Part shown: one piece after another, positions 1 to 9,485 of the stretch | Layout of the letters: every line of letters starts with the position of its first letter | Numbering within the stretch: the stretch's first letter is position 1 | From: Pararhizobium capsulatum DSM 1112 | GTDB taxonomy: Bacteria; Pseudomonadota; Alphaproteobacteria; Rhizobiales; Rhizobiaceae | Length of the DNA: 64,000 nucleotides | Assembly: GCF_030814475.1 (NCBI RefSeq) | Contig: NZ_JAUSVF010000001.1 | Span: forward strand, 3,815,001-3,879,000 | Direction: 5' to 3' | Notes under the pieces: generated by a model | Seen by the model: the letters and a program-made list of their open reading frames with translations, nothing else | Told to the model about the DNA's origin: nothing | Database searches by the model: none | Position numbers and translations under genes: made by a program

Positions 1-1449
1 GTCGAGTCCGAAGTTGCGCTAAAGAGCCTCGACTTCCCGCTCAAGGGATCCAAACTGACCTTTGCTCCGTCCATGTCTCTGGATGAGGTGGAAGAAAACG
101 TCCGCACCAACGGTTCTATCCTGACCGACGGCAGCACGCAGCTTGCCTCTCTCTTCTACGTTGATCCCCGGCGGTTTGCCTCGGAAGCATCCGATCTCGA
201 CCTGCTCCAGGGCCTGTCTGCCCGCGTGGTCGAGGAGAACATGTCCGTTTCGCCATCCGAGAGCATCACGGACCAGAGTGCGGAATTCGCCGACGACGTC
301 ATTCCCGTGCGCCGCGCCACCCCGATTGCAGCCGTCATGATCAATGCCGGTTATGCCAAGGCGCAGGCCGAGGATATCGCCGGCTATCTGCGCCCCGCTC
401 TCAACGAGCCGGAGTTGCAGGAGGGTGATGTCCTTCGCATCGGTATCATCCAGAAGGGTGAGAACGGCCAGGCCAAGGTCGTTCGCGCCACCGTCTACTC
501 CCGCGGCGCCCATGTTTTCACCATGGCGCTGGATGATAGCGGCAATTTCGTGAAAGCCTATGAGCCGGCTCCGCTTGCTGCGGTCGCCACCGCCTTTGAA
601 GACAACGGCATGCCGGTCGTCAATGCCGGCCGTGACCTGCCTCGCGTCTACGACGGCGTGTACCGCGCAGCCCTTTCCTATGGCATGAATTCGAGCATGG
701 TCGCCCAGGTCATCCGGCTTCTGGCGAGCAATGTCGATTTCCAGGCGCAGCTGAAGCCGACGGATAGCCTCGAAGCCTTCTTCTCGGTCGCTGACGAAAG
801 CGGTCAGGCAACCGAGAATTCGGAACTTCTCTACGTCAACGCCAGATTTGGCGACACCCAGACCCGCTTTTATCGTTTCCAGGACCCAGACGATAACTCA
901 GTCGATTATTATGATGACAAGGGCAAGAGCATCCGCCAGTTCCTGTTGCGCAACCCGGTCCCGAACGGCACTTTCCGTTCCGGCTTCGGCATGCGTCGCC
1001 ACCCGATCCTCGGCTTTTCGCGCATGCATACCGGCGTCGACTGGGCAGCACCACGCGGCACGCCGATCATCGCGGCCGGCAATGGCACGGTCGAAAAGGC
1101 CGGCTGGGATTCCGGCGGCTACGGAAACCAGACCCTGATTCGCCATGCCAATGGCTATGTTTCGTCCTACAACCACCAGAGCGCTATAGCCAAGGGCGTG
1201 AAAGTCGGCTCCAAAGTGGTCCAGGGACAGGTCATCGGCTGGGTCGGCACAACAGGTCTTTCCACCGGCCCACACCTCCACTACGAGTTGATCGTCAACG
1301 GAAACCGCGTCGACCCGTTGCGCATCCGCCTGCCGGGCGGCAAGACGCTGGACGGTGGCGCGCTTGCCCAGTTCGAGAAAGAGCGCAGCCGCATCGACGA
1401 ACTTCTGAGCAAGGACAACGGCAGCAGCGAAGTCGCGGCTGTTCAGTAA
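1..1449 (+). CDS. M23 family metallopeptidase (5' end outside window)
   Basis: Periplasmic or outer-membrane-facing murein endopeptidase of the LytM/M23 class, which cuts peptide cross-bridges in peptidoglycan. The frame is open from the first base, so the N-terminus lies upstream; an internal ATG at 73 is not needed as a start. The C-terminal zinc peptidase domain lies at about 985-1320. It shows the first zinc ligands in MHTGVDW (H and D) and the HxH pair in GPHLHYE, together with the glycine-rich strand YGNQTLIRHANGYVSSYNH. The preceding part is the long alpha/beta region usual in rhizobial M23 proteins that carry an N-terminal membrane anchor. It runs convergently towards clpB with a RIME repeat and a hairpin between them. 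The family is certain; the exact substrate or septal role is inference. Confidence 0.93.
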   Translation, partial: VESEVALKSLDFPLKGSKLTFAPSMSLDEVEENVRTNGSILTDGSTQLASLFYVDPRRFASEASDLDLLQGLSARVVEENMSVSPSESITDQSAEFADDVIPVRRATPIAAVMINAGYAKAQAEDIAGYLRPALNEPELQEGDVLRIGIIQKGENGQAKVVRATVYSRGAHVFTMALDDSGNFVKAYEPAPLAAVATAFEDNGMPVVNAGRDLPRVYDGVYRAALSYGMNSSMVAQVIRLLASNVDFQAQLKPTDSLEAFFSVADESGQATENSELLYVNARFGDTQTRFYRFQDPDDNSVDYYDDKGKSIRQFLLRNPVPNGTFRSGFGMRRHPILGFSRMHTGVDWAAPRGTPIIAAGNGTVEKAGWDSGGYGNQTLIRHANGYVSSYNHQSAIAKGVKVGSKVVQGQVIGWVGTTGLSTGPHLHYELIVNGNRVDPLRIRLPGGKTLDGGALAQFEKERSRIDELLSKDNGSSEVAAVQ

Positions 1450-1473
1450 TACGCCGCTCGGGTGTGTCGCATC

Positions 1474-1579
1474 CTAGAGTTTGTCAGGGAAAAGTGGAAA
1501 CCGGTCTTCCCGAAAAAACAAACGAAAACAAAATAATCTAGGGAATGTCCTGGTTCAATCTGAACCGGACATTCTCTAA
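1474..1579 (+). repeat. RIME-type intergenic repeat, copy 1
   Basis: About 105 bp made of two palindromes: a first one bounded by GTTTGTC and GACAAAC-like arms (slightly degenerate here), and a terminal hairpin with arms GAATGTCC and GGACATTC around GGTTCAATCTGAACC. The same sequence recurs at 6075-6175 (opposite orientation) and 11759-11862. The two-palindrome structure and size match the Rhizobium-specific intergenic mosaic elements. This copy lies between convergent genes. Confidence 0.85.
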
Positions 1580-1581
1580 GC

Positions 1582-1611
1582 AAAAGGGCCGCTCTTTCGA
1601 GCAGCCCTTTT
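1582..1611 (-). terminator. Hairpin terminator downstream of clpB
   Basis: Stem with 13-nt arms, GAAA-type loop and one G-T pair; on the minus strand it reads AAAAGGGCTGCTC then loop then GAGCGGCCCTTTT. A-rich and T-rich flanks on both sides mean it could also end the M23 transcript arriving from the other side. Confidence 0.75.
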
Positions 1612-1623
1612 CAGTTCGACCTC

Positions 1624-4227
1624 TTACGCCGCTGCTTTCGCAGCATCGTCCCGCCGCTTGAAGTTCAACCGGTCCGAACCGGAGAGAACCTTGATGACCG
1701 AGCCATCCGGGAACTCGCCCTGCAGGATTTTCTCCGCAAGCGGATCCTGCAGATACTTCTGGATCGCCCGCTTCAGCGGCCGCGCGCCGTAGGCCGGGTC
1801 GTAACCCCTGTCGGCCAGGAAGATGCGGGCATCCCCATCCAGCTCGATCGAGAGTTTGCGGTCGGCCAAAAGCTTGCGCAGCCGTTCCAGCTGGATTTCG
1901 ACGATCGTGCCCATTTCGTTCCGCTTCAGGCGGTGAAACAGGATGATCTCATCGACGCGGTTCAGGAATTCGGGGCGGAAATGACCGCGCACCACATCCA
2001 TCACCTGGTCGCGCACCACGTCGCTGTCGTCGTTCTCGCCAAGCTGGGTCAGATACTCCGCCCCGAGGTTGGAGGTCATGATGATCATCGTGTTGCGGAA
2101 GTCGACGGTGCGGCCCTGGCCATCGGTCAGGCGACCATCGTCGAGAACCTGCAAGAGAACGTTGAACACGTCCGGATGCGCCTTCTCGATCTCGTCGAAC
2201 AGCACGACCTGATAGGGCCGACGCCGAACGGCTTCCGTCAGTGCGCCACCTTCCTCATAGCCGACATAGCCCGGAGGTGCCCCGATCAACCGGGCCACGG
2301 AGTGCTTCTCCATGTACTCTGACATATCCATGCGCACCAGCGCGGTATCATCGTCGAACAGGAAGCGAGCGAGCGCCTTGGTCAACTCCGTCTTGCCAAC
2401 GCCGGTCGGGCCGAGGAAGATAAACGAACCGATCGGACGGTTTGGATCCTGCAGGCCGGCACGCGAGCGGCGAACTGCACGCGACACGGCCTGAACGGCA
2501 TCACCCTGCCCCACGACCCACTTGGCAAGTTCGTCTTCCATCCGAAGCAGCTTGTCGCGTTCGCCTTCCAGCATCTTGTCGACCGGAATGCCGGTCCAGC
2601 GGGAAACGATATGGGCGATGTTGTCCGGCGTTACGACTTCCTGCACCATGGAATCGATAGAAGCGTCCTGAGCTTCGGCCTCGACCAGTTCCTTCTCAAG
2701 CTTCGGGATCTCGCCATAGGCAAGTTCCCCTGCCCGCTGGAATTCGCCCTTGCGCTGCGCGATCGCCAGTTCGTTGCGGGCGTCGTCCAGCTGCTTCTTC
2801 AGGTCTGCGGCAAGGCCGAGCTTCTGCTTTTCCGCCTGCCAGCGCGCCGTCAGCGCATCGGCTTCTTCCTCGATCGACACGAGGTCGAGTTCGAGCTTTT
2901 CGAGACGATCCCGGGACGCCCGGTCGGTTTCCTTCTTAAGGGCCTCGCGCTCAATCTTCAGCTGCATGATACGGCGATCGAGCTCGTCAAGCTCTTCGGG
3001 CTTCGAATCCACCTGCATGCGCAGCCGCGAAGCAGCCTCGTCCATCAGGTCGATTGCCTTGTCCGGCAGAAACCGGTCCGTGATGTAGCGGTTGGAAAGC
3101 GTCGCAGCCGCAACCAGGGCCGAGTCGGAGATCCGGACCTTGTGATGCTGCTCGTATTTTTCCTTCAGGCCGCGCAGGATAGAGATCGTATCCTCGACCG
3201 TCGGCTCCTCGACCATGACCGGCTGGAAACGCCGGGCAAGGGCTGCATCCTTTTCGACATGCTTGCGATATTCCTCAAGCGTGGTCGCACCGACGCAGTG
3301 CAATTCGCCGCGGGCAAGCGCGGGCTTCAGGAGGTTGGACGCATCCATCGCTCCATCCGCCTTGCCGGCACCGACCAGCGTGTGCATCTCGTCGATGAAC
3401 AGGATGATCTCGCCGGCTTCCGCCTGCACTTCGTTGAGAATGGCCTTCAGCCGTTCTTCGAATTCACCGCGATATTTCGCACCGGCAATCAGCGCGCCCA
3501 TGTCGAGCGCCATCAGCTTTTTGTCCTTGAGGCTTTCCGGCACATCGCCATTGACGATGCGCAAAGCCAGGCCTTCGGCGATCGCCGTCTTGCCGACGCC
3601 GGGCTCACCGATCAGGACCGGGTTGTTCTTGGTGCGGCGCGACAGAACCTGGATCGTGCGGCGAATTTCGTCGTCACGACCGATCACCGGATCGAGCTTG
3701 CCGTCGCGGGCATCCGCCGTCAGGTCACGCGCATATTTCTTCAGCGCGTCGAAGCCGGCTTCGGCATTGGCGCTGTCGGCGGTTCGGCCCTTACGGATTT
3801 CGTTGATGGCCTGATTAAGCTTGGTCGGCGTCACGCCGGCCTGCGACAGGATCTTCGCCGTCGGCGCAGAGCTTTCGACCGCGAGTGCCAGCAAAAGCCG
3901 CTCGACGGTGACAAAGCTGTCGCCCGCCTTCTTCGCCGCCTCTTCCGCAGTGGTGAAAACCTTGGCCAGAGGCTGTGCCAGCGAGATCGAGCCGTTTGAG
4001 CCCGTCACCTTCGGCAGCTTGGAAAGCGCAAGATCGTTTGCCACGCGCGCCGCCTTCGGATCGCCGCCCGCCCGTTCGATCAGCGAAGACGCCATACCCT
4101 GCTCGTCATCGAGCAGGACTTTCAGAACGTGTTCAGCCGTAAACTGCGGGTTGCCCTGCGAAAGCGCATTGGTTTGCGCAGACTGCAGAAAACCGCGAAC
4201 GCGCTCGGAATATTTTTCGATATTCAT
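1624..4227 (-). CDS. clpB: ATP-dependent disaggregase ClpB
   Basis: Hsp100 chaperone that, with DnaK, threads aggregated proteins through its hexameric pore in the cytoplasm. The 867-residue length fits the family. Order of parts: the Clp N-terminal double repeat (about 1-145), first AAA module with Walker A GEPGVGKT near residue 203, the coiled-coil middle domain (about 410-520, rich in Glu/Lys/Leu, with RWTGIPV following), second AAA module with Walker A GPTGVGKT near 605, and the C-terminal small domain ending about residue 850. The start ATG is preceded by a GGAGGT ribosome site at close to ideal spacing. Transcribed alone, with a long leader that holds a candidate heat-shock promoter. 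The middle domain separates it from ClpA and ClpC. Confidence 0.99.
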   Translation of the reverse strand: MNIEKYSERVRGFLQSAQTNALSQGNPQFTAEHVLKVLLDDEQGMASSLIERAGGDPKAARVANDLALSKLPKVTGSNGSISLAQPLAKVFTTAEEAAKKAGDSFVTVERLLLALAVESSAPTAKILSQAGVTPTKLNQAINEIRKGRTADSANAEAGFDALKKYARDLTADARDGKLDPVIGRDDEIRRTIQVLSRRTKNNPVLIGEPGVGKTAIAEGLALRIVNGDVPESLKDKKLMALDMGALIAGAKYRGEFEERLKAILNEVQAEAGEIILFIDEMHTLVGAGKADGAMDASNLLKPALARGELHCVGATTLEEYRKHVEKDAALARRFQPVMVEEPTVEDTISILRGLKEKYEQHHKVRISDSALVAAATLSNRYITDRFLPDKAIDLMDEAASRLRMQVDSKPEELDELDRRIMQLKIEREALKKETDRASRDRLEKLELDLVSIEEEADALTARWQAEKQKLGLAADLKKQLDDARNELAIAQRKGEFQRAGELAYGEIPKLEKELVEAEAQDASIDSMVQEVVTPDNIAHIVSRWTGIPVDKMLEGERDKLLRMEDELAKWVVGQGDAVQAVSRAVRRSRAGLQDPNRPIGSFIFLGPTGVGKTELTKALARFLFDDDTALVRMDMSEYMEKHSVARLIGAPPGYVGYEEGGALTEAVRRRPYQVVLFDEIEKAHPDVFNVLLQVLDDGRLTDGQGRTVDFRNTMIIMTSNLGAEYLTQLGENDDSDVVRDQVMDVVRGHFRPEFLNRVDEIILFHRLKRNEMGTIVEIQLERLRKLLADRKLSIELDGDARIFLADRGYDPAYGARPLKRAIQKYLQDPLAEKILQGEFPDGSVIKVLSGSDRLNFKRRDDAAKAAA

Positions 4228-4650
4228 ACTTTACCTCCATGGACCGGAAAGCCCTGATACGGCGCTATCCGATGGTTCAGGATCAGGCTCCCTGAAAAGG
4301 CAAGCCTGTCATATCGGCTGGCGCCCGCATTGTGCGAGATCAACCGCTTGATGGGAATATGGGAGGTGATGGAAGAAATTAAAGGGTCGATATGAGTGTC
4401 GGGTAACGAAATCGTGAGCAAATGAAAGCTGGCGCCACGAGTCGCACCTTGTCACCCTTTTGTTGATGGGGATTGTTTCTAAAACAGCAACTTCACAAAC
4501 GCGATCACCTTTCTTCCTGAGCCATGCCGTTGAAACATCGTCTCTGTCAGACAGTCACGTCCATGACGATGTGCTAAATTCAATTTGCATGATTTACCTG
4601 CAGGTGTAGGCTTTCCCCATTTCAATTCAGATACTGTTGGAGAGAAAGCT
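4228..4650. other. Divergent promoter region between clpB and the RTX pseudogene
   Basis: No gene is supported in this 423-bp stretch; a short minus-strand reading frame overlapping the clpB start has no recognisable content. It holds the clpB leader and, on the other side, an A+T-rich zone (about 4470-4600) ahead of the RTX start at 4651. Confidence 0.6.
4357..4384 (-). promoter_or_regulatory. Candidate RpoH (heat-shock) promoter of clpB
   Basis: On the minus strand CTTTAA is followed, after 15 bases, by CCCATAT, about 130 nt before the clpB start. The heat-shock sigma consensus is CTTGAA with CCCCAT-like -10 and similar spacing, so there is one mismatch in each box. The match plus the identity of the gene make it plausible; it is not proven. 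Confidence 0.35.
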
Positions 4651-5930
4651 ATGGCCTGGACGATTCCAATCGCAAACTCCAACGCAAGTACATCAATGGG
4701 GGCAGATAATTTCTATATTGCAAGGCCCATCGTTTTTGGCGGATTGTACGGTCTGCGGCGGACCAGCAACTGATCGTTGACGGAACAATTGCGACCGGCA
4801 CTTACTATGGCGTGTTTTTATACGGAGCTGGTGGTGGTGCGTCAGTCAAGGTTGGTAGCACCGGGATGATCCGATCCTTCAGCCTCATGGGAATAATAAT
4901 GGGGACGTCTGATACCACCATTACAAATGACGGCTATATTTTCGGGGGCGGACCTGCAGCGATTTACTTTAATAACAGTACCGATCCCACAAAAGTCGCC
5001 GATGTCTTCAACAACGGCACCATCGAAGGGACAGAGGTCGGTATATTACGCAATTCCGGTTCCGAAACGATCCGCGTCATCAACACCGGAACCATCAAAG
5101 GTGGTAACTTTTCTTTCCAGCAGGGCACCGCTGCGACGGTCGCGAAAGATCAGATCACCAACAATGGTAAAATGATCGGTGCCATTGATTTTGGCGGCGG
5201 CGATGACCTCTATGACGGAAAACTGGACACCATATCCGGAAGCATCGACGGAGGAGCCGGAGCAGACCGGCTTTATAGCGGTGCTGGGAACAATACGCTC
5301 CTCGGCGGCGAAGGGGGCGATACGCTGGGCGGCGGCGGCGGGGCTGATAAACTGAATGGCGGTGCTGGCACCGACACGGCAACGTATTCATATGCGAAGT
5401 CTGCGGTGACTGTCAGCCTCACGTCCCCGGCTTCAAATAAAGGCGACGCAGCCGGCGACACGTTCGTTTCCATCGAGAACATTTACGGCTCTGTCTACAA
5501 TGACGCGCTTTCCGGCAACTCGATAGCGAACGCCATCAGTGGCAGCGGCGGCAACGATACCATCCGAGGCTATGGTGGCAATGACACATTGACCGGAGGA
5601 AGCGGGAAAGACACGTTCATTTTTCACACGACGCTCGCCCCTGCAACGAATGTCGACAAGATTACGGATTTCAAGGCTGTCGATGATACTATCCAATTGG
5701 AAAACGGGATATTCACGGCTCTCACCACACTGGGCACTCTGTCGGCAGCTGCATTTCGCGCCAACGGAACAGGCTTGACCGGGGACTCCACGGATCGGAT
5801 CATCTACGAAACTGACACTGGCAAAATCTTCTATGATCGAGACGGTACGGGGAGTTCATACGACAGCGTGCATTTCGCAACGCTCGTAACCAAGCCCGCA
5901 ATAACCAGCGCGGATTTCATCATTATTTGA
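4651..5930 (+). pseudogene. RTX-type calcium-binding protein, frameshifted near the 5' end
   Basis: Secreted repeat protein of the type exported by type I secretion. The natural start is ATG 4651, with GGAG eight bases upstream, giving MAWTIPIANSNASTSMGADN and then running into a stop at 4771-4773. The downstream frame (open from about 4710) takes over with SAADQQLIVDGTIATGTYYG and reads to 5930. A one-base loss, perhaps in the T run at 4733-4737, would join the two parts. The body has an N-terminal beta-helix-like region, RTX nonapeptides (GGAGADRLYSGAGNNTLLGG and following, about 5240-5360 and 5520-5610), and a C-terminal secretion-signal region ending ADFIII, closely like the end of the second RTX protein in this window. 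No type I transporter genes are nearby. If the frameshift is a sequencing error the gene would be intact. Confidence 0.75.
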
Positions 5931-6074
5931 CGCGGGATTACCATCTGAAGGTCAATAGGGCTTCCCCTTGCAAATGGAACCGTTAGCCCGTGGTTACCGT
6001 CCTAGGGGAGCCCCTTTTTGTTGCCGCGCGGATGAAAGCGGCGCCGTTGATATGGGACGGCGCACCGGTCCCGC

Positions 6075-6175
6075 GAGAGGATGTCTGGTTTAGATTGAAC
6101 CGGACATCCTCTCGCTTCTTTTGTTTCCGTTTGTCTTTTCGGGAAAACCGGTTTCCACTTTTCCCTGACAAACTC
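6075..6175 (-). repeat. RIME-type intergenic repeat, copy 2
   Basis: Inverted relative to the copies at 1474 and 11759. The end hairpin has arms GAGAGGATGTC and GACATCCTCTC, and the inner palindrome has GTTTGTC and GACAAAC. Apart from scattered substitutions it matches the other two along its whole length. Confidence 0.85.
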
Positions 6176-6281
6176 CAAAGGTCAACTGATCTCCACTCCC
6201 TCACAGAAGAGGTGGACCATCAAATTCAACGATAAGCGGACAGCTATCTTCCCTCTCCCTGCAACGTACCCTCCAGAACGC

Positions 6282-6309
6282 AAAAAGCCCGGAACAATGT
6301 CCGGGCTTT
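6282..6309 (-). terminator. Rho-independent terminator of the DUF4167 gene
   Basis: Minus-strand stem AAAGCCCGGA, 6-nt loop, TCCGGGCTTT, followed by two more T residues: perfect 10-bp arms with a U tract. It lies 24 bp after the DUF4167 stop codon. Confidence 0.85.
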
Positions 6310-6332
6310 CCAGAATCTGTGCCTTAAAGGTC

Positions 6333-7115
6333 CTACTCCGAAACTTCCACCAAAGCCGGTGCTTCACCGCCCGTAGGCGCAGGCGCACCCTCTTCCGCCG
6401 TGGCATCGCCGCGACGCGGCTGGCGACGGGGACGCGGTGTTCCGCGGCGACGGGACGGCGCCCGGCCGGCGGGTGCAGCGCCTTCTTCTTCCTCGAGAGA
6501 CACTTCAGCCGGAACACCCTCGATTACCGGCTGTGGGCCGGAGCCGTCCATGACGGGTTGGGGTTGTTGCTGCGGCTGGGGCTGAGGTCTCGGTGGCCTT
6601 CTGGCCTGTACCGGTTGAGGCTGTGCCCGTTCACTCTGTGCCCGTTCACTCTGTATTGGCTGAGCCTGTACCGGCTGAGACTGTACATGCTGGACAACGG
6701 CAGGCGCCTCTTCGGCATAACCCTGATCCATATCGTCCTGATCGTTCTGGTCACGATCGGAGCCGTCACGCTCGTCGAAACTGCGCTCGTCGCGCTGGTA
6801 GCGTTCCTGCATCTGCGCCTGCGCGGCAGCAATGATGCGGTTGTAGTGTTCCGCGTGCTGGAGATAGTTTTCAGCTATCACTCGGTCGCCGGAGCTCTGT
6901 GCATCACGGGCCAGGTTTCCATATTTTTCGGCGATATGCTGCGCGGTTCCACGGATCTTTACATCCGGACCGGAGCTGTCATAGGTGCGCGTCAGCGGGT
7001 TCTGGCCTTTGCGGTTATGGTTGTTATTGCCACCACCGCCGCCGCCGCCATTGTTGCTGCTGCTGTTATTGTTGTTACGCCCACGGCCGCGCTTGTTTTG
7101 CTGTCCTGGCCTCAT
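6333..7115 (-). CDS. DUF4167 domain protein, low-complexity RNA-binding-like
   Basis: Conserved alphaproteobacterial protein of unknown biochemical role. The tail from the start (MRPGQQNKRGRGR) is Asn- and Gly-rich and strongly basic. It is followed by the DUF4167 core (NPLTRTYDSSGPDVKIRGTA and onward, about residues 40-100), whose helical YLQHAEHYNRII segment is typical. The rest is disordered: Asp/Arg-rich, then Gln/Pro-rich with a tandem SERAQ repeat, then a basic RRRGTPRPRRQPRR patch. ATG 7115 was chosen because a GGGTGA-like site precedes it; a GTG at 7127 is an alternative in the same frame. It follows prmC on the same strand with a 350-bp gap, so it probably has its own promoter. An RNA-related role is inferred only from composition and neighbours. 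Confidence 0.85.
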   Translation of the reverse strand: MRPGQQNKRGRGRNNNNSSSNNGGGGGGGNNNHNRKGQNPLTRTYDSSGPDVKIRGTAQHIAEKYGNLARDAQSSGDRVIAENYLQHAEHYNRIIAAAQAQMQERYQRDERSFDERDGSDRDQNDQDDMDQGYAEEAPAVVQHVQSQPVQAQPIQSERAQSERAQPQPVQARRPPRPQPQPQQQPQPVMDGSGPQPVIEGVPAEVSLEEEEGAAPAGRAPSRRRGTPRPRRQPRRGDATAEEGAPAPTGGEAPALVEVSE

Positions 7116-7466
7116 CGTATTGTTCACCCGAATTCTCTTGGTAAGTGATGATCTTGTGGCTTCGTGGCTCGATCGGGTTATTCCGGATCAAGCAAGCACG
7201 CGCCGCGAACCAACCGCTTCATGGCGGTGACGTCGCTGGTTAAGTCAAAATAACAGGTACCCGCACAAGGCACTGTCGAACCCTAGCAACTCTTTTTTTG
7301 AGAGTAATCCCTGCGGCTCGGTCAAACCGGAACGAATTTCGGTCGGTGACCTTCTGCCCAGTGCGTATCCGCAACCTAGCTGGCTTCCCTGCTGATTCCA
7401 AGCCTTTTCTTTGCAACTGCGAACGGAACAACCCCTCTTTTGGCAATTTTTTGCGGCTGTGTTGCA
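7116..7466. other. Intergenic leader between prmC and the DUF4167 gene
   Basis: A 351-bp gap inside a co-directional run. I see no gene and no clear terminator; it must hold the DUF4167 promoter, but no -35/-10 pair stands out enough to place. Confidence 0.5.
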
Positions 7467-8327
7467 TCACTGAGCGGCAAAAACGATTGCCCGGTCGTTT
7501 CCGCCGAGATCCTTTATCCGCTCCAGAACCACGAAGCCCTGTTTTTCGAAAACGGCCCCCACGGTTGCAAGCTGGTCATAGCCGATTTCGACGCCGACGA
7601 TCCCGTCCGGATTCAGGTGGCTCAAGGCCTTGGCGGCAATCGCACGGTAGGCATCCAGCCCGTCCGCCCCGCCATCAAGTGCTATTGCCGGATCGTGATC
7701 ACGCACTTCCGGCGCAAGCGATAGAACAACGTCGCTGCGAATATAAGGCGGGTTGGAAACAATGATATCGAAGCGTCCATCGACATCGTCGAACCAGTCG
7801 CTCACCACGGCCCTAAACCGTGGACCCAGACCATTCGAATCGGCGTTGCCCTGCGCCGTTTCAAGAGCGGCAGCGGAAATATCGGTGCCAACGCCGGTGG
7901 CGCCCTCGACAGCGCTGAGAAGACCAAGACAGATCGCCCCGGTTCCGGTGCCAAGATCGATGACCCGGCATTCGCCCTTTTCCGCCAGTATCCGGCGGGC
8001 AAACGGCACAAGCCCCTCAACGATCATTTCGGAATCCGGCCGCGGCTCCAGCGTCGCTGCCGACATCCTGAGGGTCAGCCCGTAAAACTCGCGCTGGCCG
8101 AGAATGCGGTAGACCGGCTCATGCGCCGCTCGTCGCTCGATCGCGGCGCGCACTCCCTGAGCGTCTTCAGGCGAAACCACCGCATCGCCGCGCAGCATCA
8201 GATCGGTCGCTGAAAGTTCGAGCAGACCCGAAACCAGCACCCGTGCATCCAGCGCCGCTTCGCCGATATGAGCCTCCAAGAAGCGTTTCTTCGCCTCAGC
8301 CAGCAGGCTGTCGCGCGTGTCGCTCAT
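7467..8327 (-). CDS. prmC: Release factor glutamine methyltransferase PrmC
   Basis: SAM-dependent N5-methylation of the GGQ glutamine of release factors RF1 and RF2, needed for efficient peptide release. At 286 residues it has the expected length. The N-terminal helical substrate-binding part is followed by the Rossmann methylase fold with the SAM-binding [16 protein letters not shown] motif and the catalytic NPPY (SNPPYIRSD). The start ATG overlaps the prfA stop by four bases (ATGA), so the methylase is translationally coupled to its own substrate gene, the common arrangement in bacteria. A second N5-glutamine methylase, prmB, is encoded at 26323-27234. Confidence 0.97.
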   Translation of the reverse strand: MSDTRDSLLAEAKKRFLEAHIGEAALDARVLVSGLLELSATDLMLRGDAVVSPEDAQGVRAAIERRAAHEPVYRILGQREFYGLTLRMSAATLEPRPDSEMIVEGLVPFARRILAEKGECRVIDLGTGTGAICLGLLSAVEGATGVGTDISAAALETAQGNADSNGLGPRFRAVVSDWFDDVDGRFDIIVSNPPYIRSDVVLSLAPEVRDHDPAIALDGGADGLDAYRAIAAKALSHLNPDGIVGVEIGYDQLATVGAVFEKQGFVVLERIKDLGGNDRAIVFAAQ

Positions 8328-9406
8328 CCCTTGATCTCGCCCAGCTGCGCCAGTTGATCGGCCTGGTAGTCGGCCAGCAGCGCATCCACCACCTCGTCGA
8401 TCTCGCCCATCATCATCCGGTCGATCTTGTAGAGCGTCAGGTTGATGCGATGGTCGGTCACCCGACCCTGCGGGAAATTATAGGTGCGGATGCGTTCCGA
8501 ACGATCTCCCGAACCCACTTGGCTCTTGCGTGATGCCGAACGTTCTCTGTCGGCTTTCTGGCGCTCCATGTCATAAAGCCGCGAGCGCAGAACCTGCATC
8601 GCCTTGGCGCGGTTCTGGTGCTGCGATTTCTCGGAGCTGGTAACGACGATGCCGGTCGGCAGATGGGTGATGCGCACCGCCGAGTCCGTCGTGTTGACGT
8701 GCTGGCCGCCAGCGCCAGAAGAGCGCATCGTATCGATGCGGATATCCTCGTTGCGAACCTCGATGTCGATATCCTCGGCCTCGGGCAGCACGGCAACCGT
8801 CGCCGCAGACGTATGGATACGTCCCTGTGTTTCCGTATCCGGCACACGCTGCACCCGGTGAACCCCGGATTCGAACTTCAGCTTGGAAAACACGCCCCGC
8901 CCGGTGACGTTGGCAATGATTTCCTTGAACCCGCCGGCATCGCCTTCGCTGGCGGAGAGCACTTCCACCTTCCAGCCCTTGTCGGCGGCATAGCGCTCAT
9001 ACATGCGAAACAGATCACCTGCGAAAAGCGCCGCTTCCGAGCCACCGGTGCCGGCGCGGATTTCCAGGATCGCGCTCTTCTCGTCGGCAGCATCCTTCGG
9101 CAGGAGCAGGATTTGCATATCCTTTTCCAGCGCCTCGATCCGCTCCTGGATTTCCGGCTTCTCCATGTCCGCTAGATCGCGCATCTCGCGATCGGTCGAT
9201 TTGTCGGCAAGCAGCGCCTCGACATCGGCAAGCTCGCTCTGCGCCTTCTCATAGGCCCGGATCTTGGTCACGACCGGCTGAAGCTCGGAATATTCGGAAG
9301 CAAGCTTCACATAGACATCCGCCGCCGGCCCTTCGGCCATGCGCGCTTCGATCTCCGCAAAACGCCGCTCCAGCTCGCGCATTTTTTCGACAGGAAGGGT
9401 AGCCAA
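8324..9406 (-). CDS. prfA: Peptide chain release factor 1
   Basis: RF1 recognises UAA and UAG in the ribosomal A site and triggers hydrolysis of peptidyl-tRNA. The GGQ catalytic motif (SGAGGQHVN) and the codon-recognition domain are present. I chose the TTG at 9406, giving (M)[15 protein letters not shown] and 360 residues, the same length as the E. coli protein, with GGAG six bases upstream. An ATG nine codons earlier would add a non-homologous leader. It forms an operon with prmC. In related rhizobia ptsP lies directly upstream; here two insertion sequences separate the genes. Confidence 0.97.
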   Translation of the reverse strand: MATLPVEKMRELERRFAEIEARMAEGPAADVYVKLASEYSELQPVVTKIRAYEKAQSELADVEALLADKSTDREMRDLADMEKPEIQERIEALEKDMQILLLPKDAADEKSAILEIRAGTGGSEAALFAGDLFRMYERYAADKGWKVEVLSASEGDAGGFKEIIANVTGRGVFSKLKFESGVHRVQRVPDTETQGRIHTSAATVAVLPEAEDIDIEVRNEDIRIDTMRSSGAGGQHVNTTDSAVRITHLPTGIVVTSSEKSQHQNRAKAMQVLRSRLYDMERQKADRERSASRKSQVGSGDRSERIRTYNFPQGRVTDHRINLTLYKIDRMMMGEIDEVVDALLADYQADQLAQLGEIKG

Positions 9407-9444
9407 CGGAAACTCCGAAAATGGGCAATGCAAAGTCGTGCCCG

Positions 9445-9472
9445 GCTATACGCCAGGCAGAACACGATGCAA
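9445..9472 (-). promoter_or_regulatory. Candidate promoter of prfA-prmC
   Basis: Minus strand TTGCAT, 16-base spacer, TATAGC, about 40 bp before the prfA start and only some 15-20 bp from the edge of the IS110-type element. If real, it would explain how this essential pair stays expressed after the insertions. Confidence 0.35.
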
Positions 9473-9485
9473 GCATATTTATCTA

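Larger units (their letters stand above)
5931..6332. other. Intergenic region with RIME copy and terminator
   Basis: About 400 bp between the convergent RTX pseudogene and the DUF4167 gene. It contains the second RIME copy (6075-6175) and a strong hairpin (6282-6309). Short reading frames across the repeat look like chance frames. Confidence 0.7.

Noticed and set aside
2611..3999. Plus-strand open frame opposite clpB
   Set aside because: It is a shadow of clpB with no ribosome site or family.
6985..7100. CCX-rich runs as a possible microsatellite
   Set aside because: They encode the Asn/Gly-rich N-terminus of the DUF4167 protein and need no other explanation.
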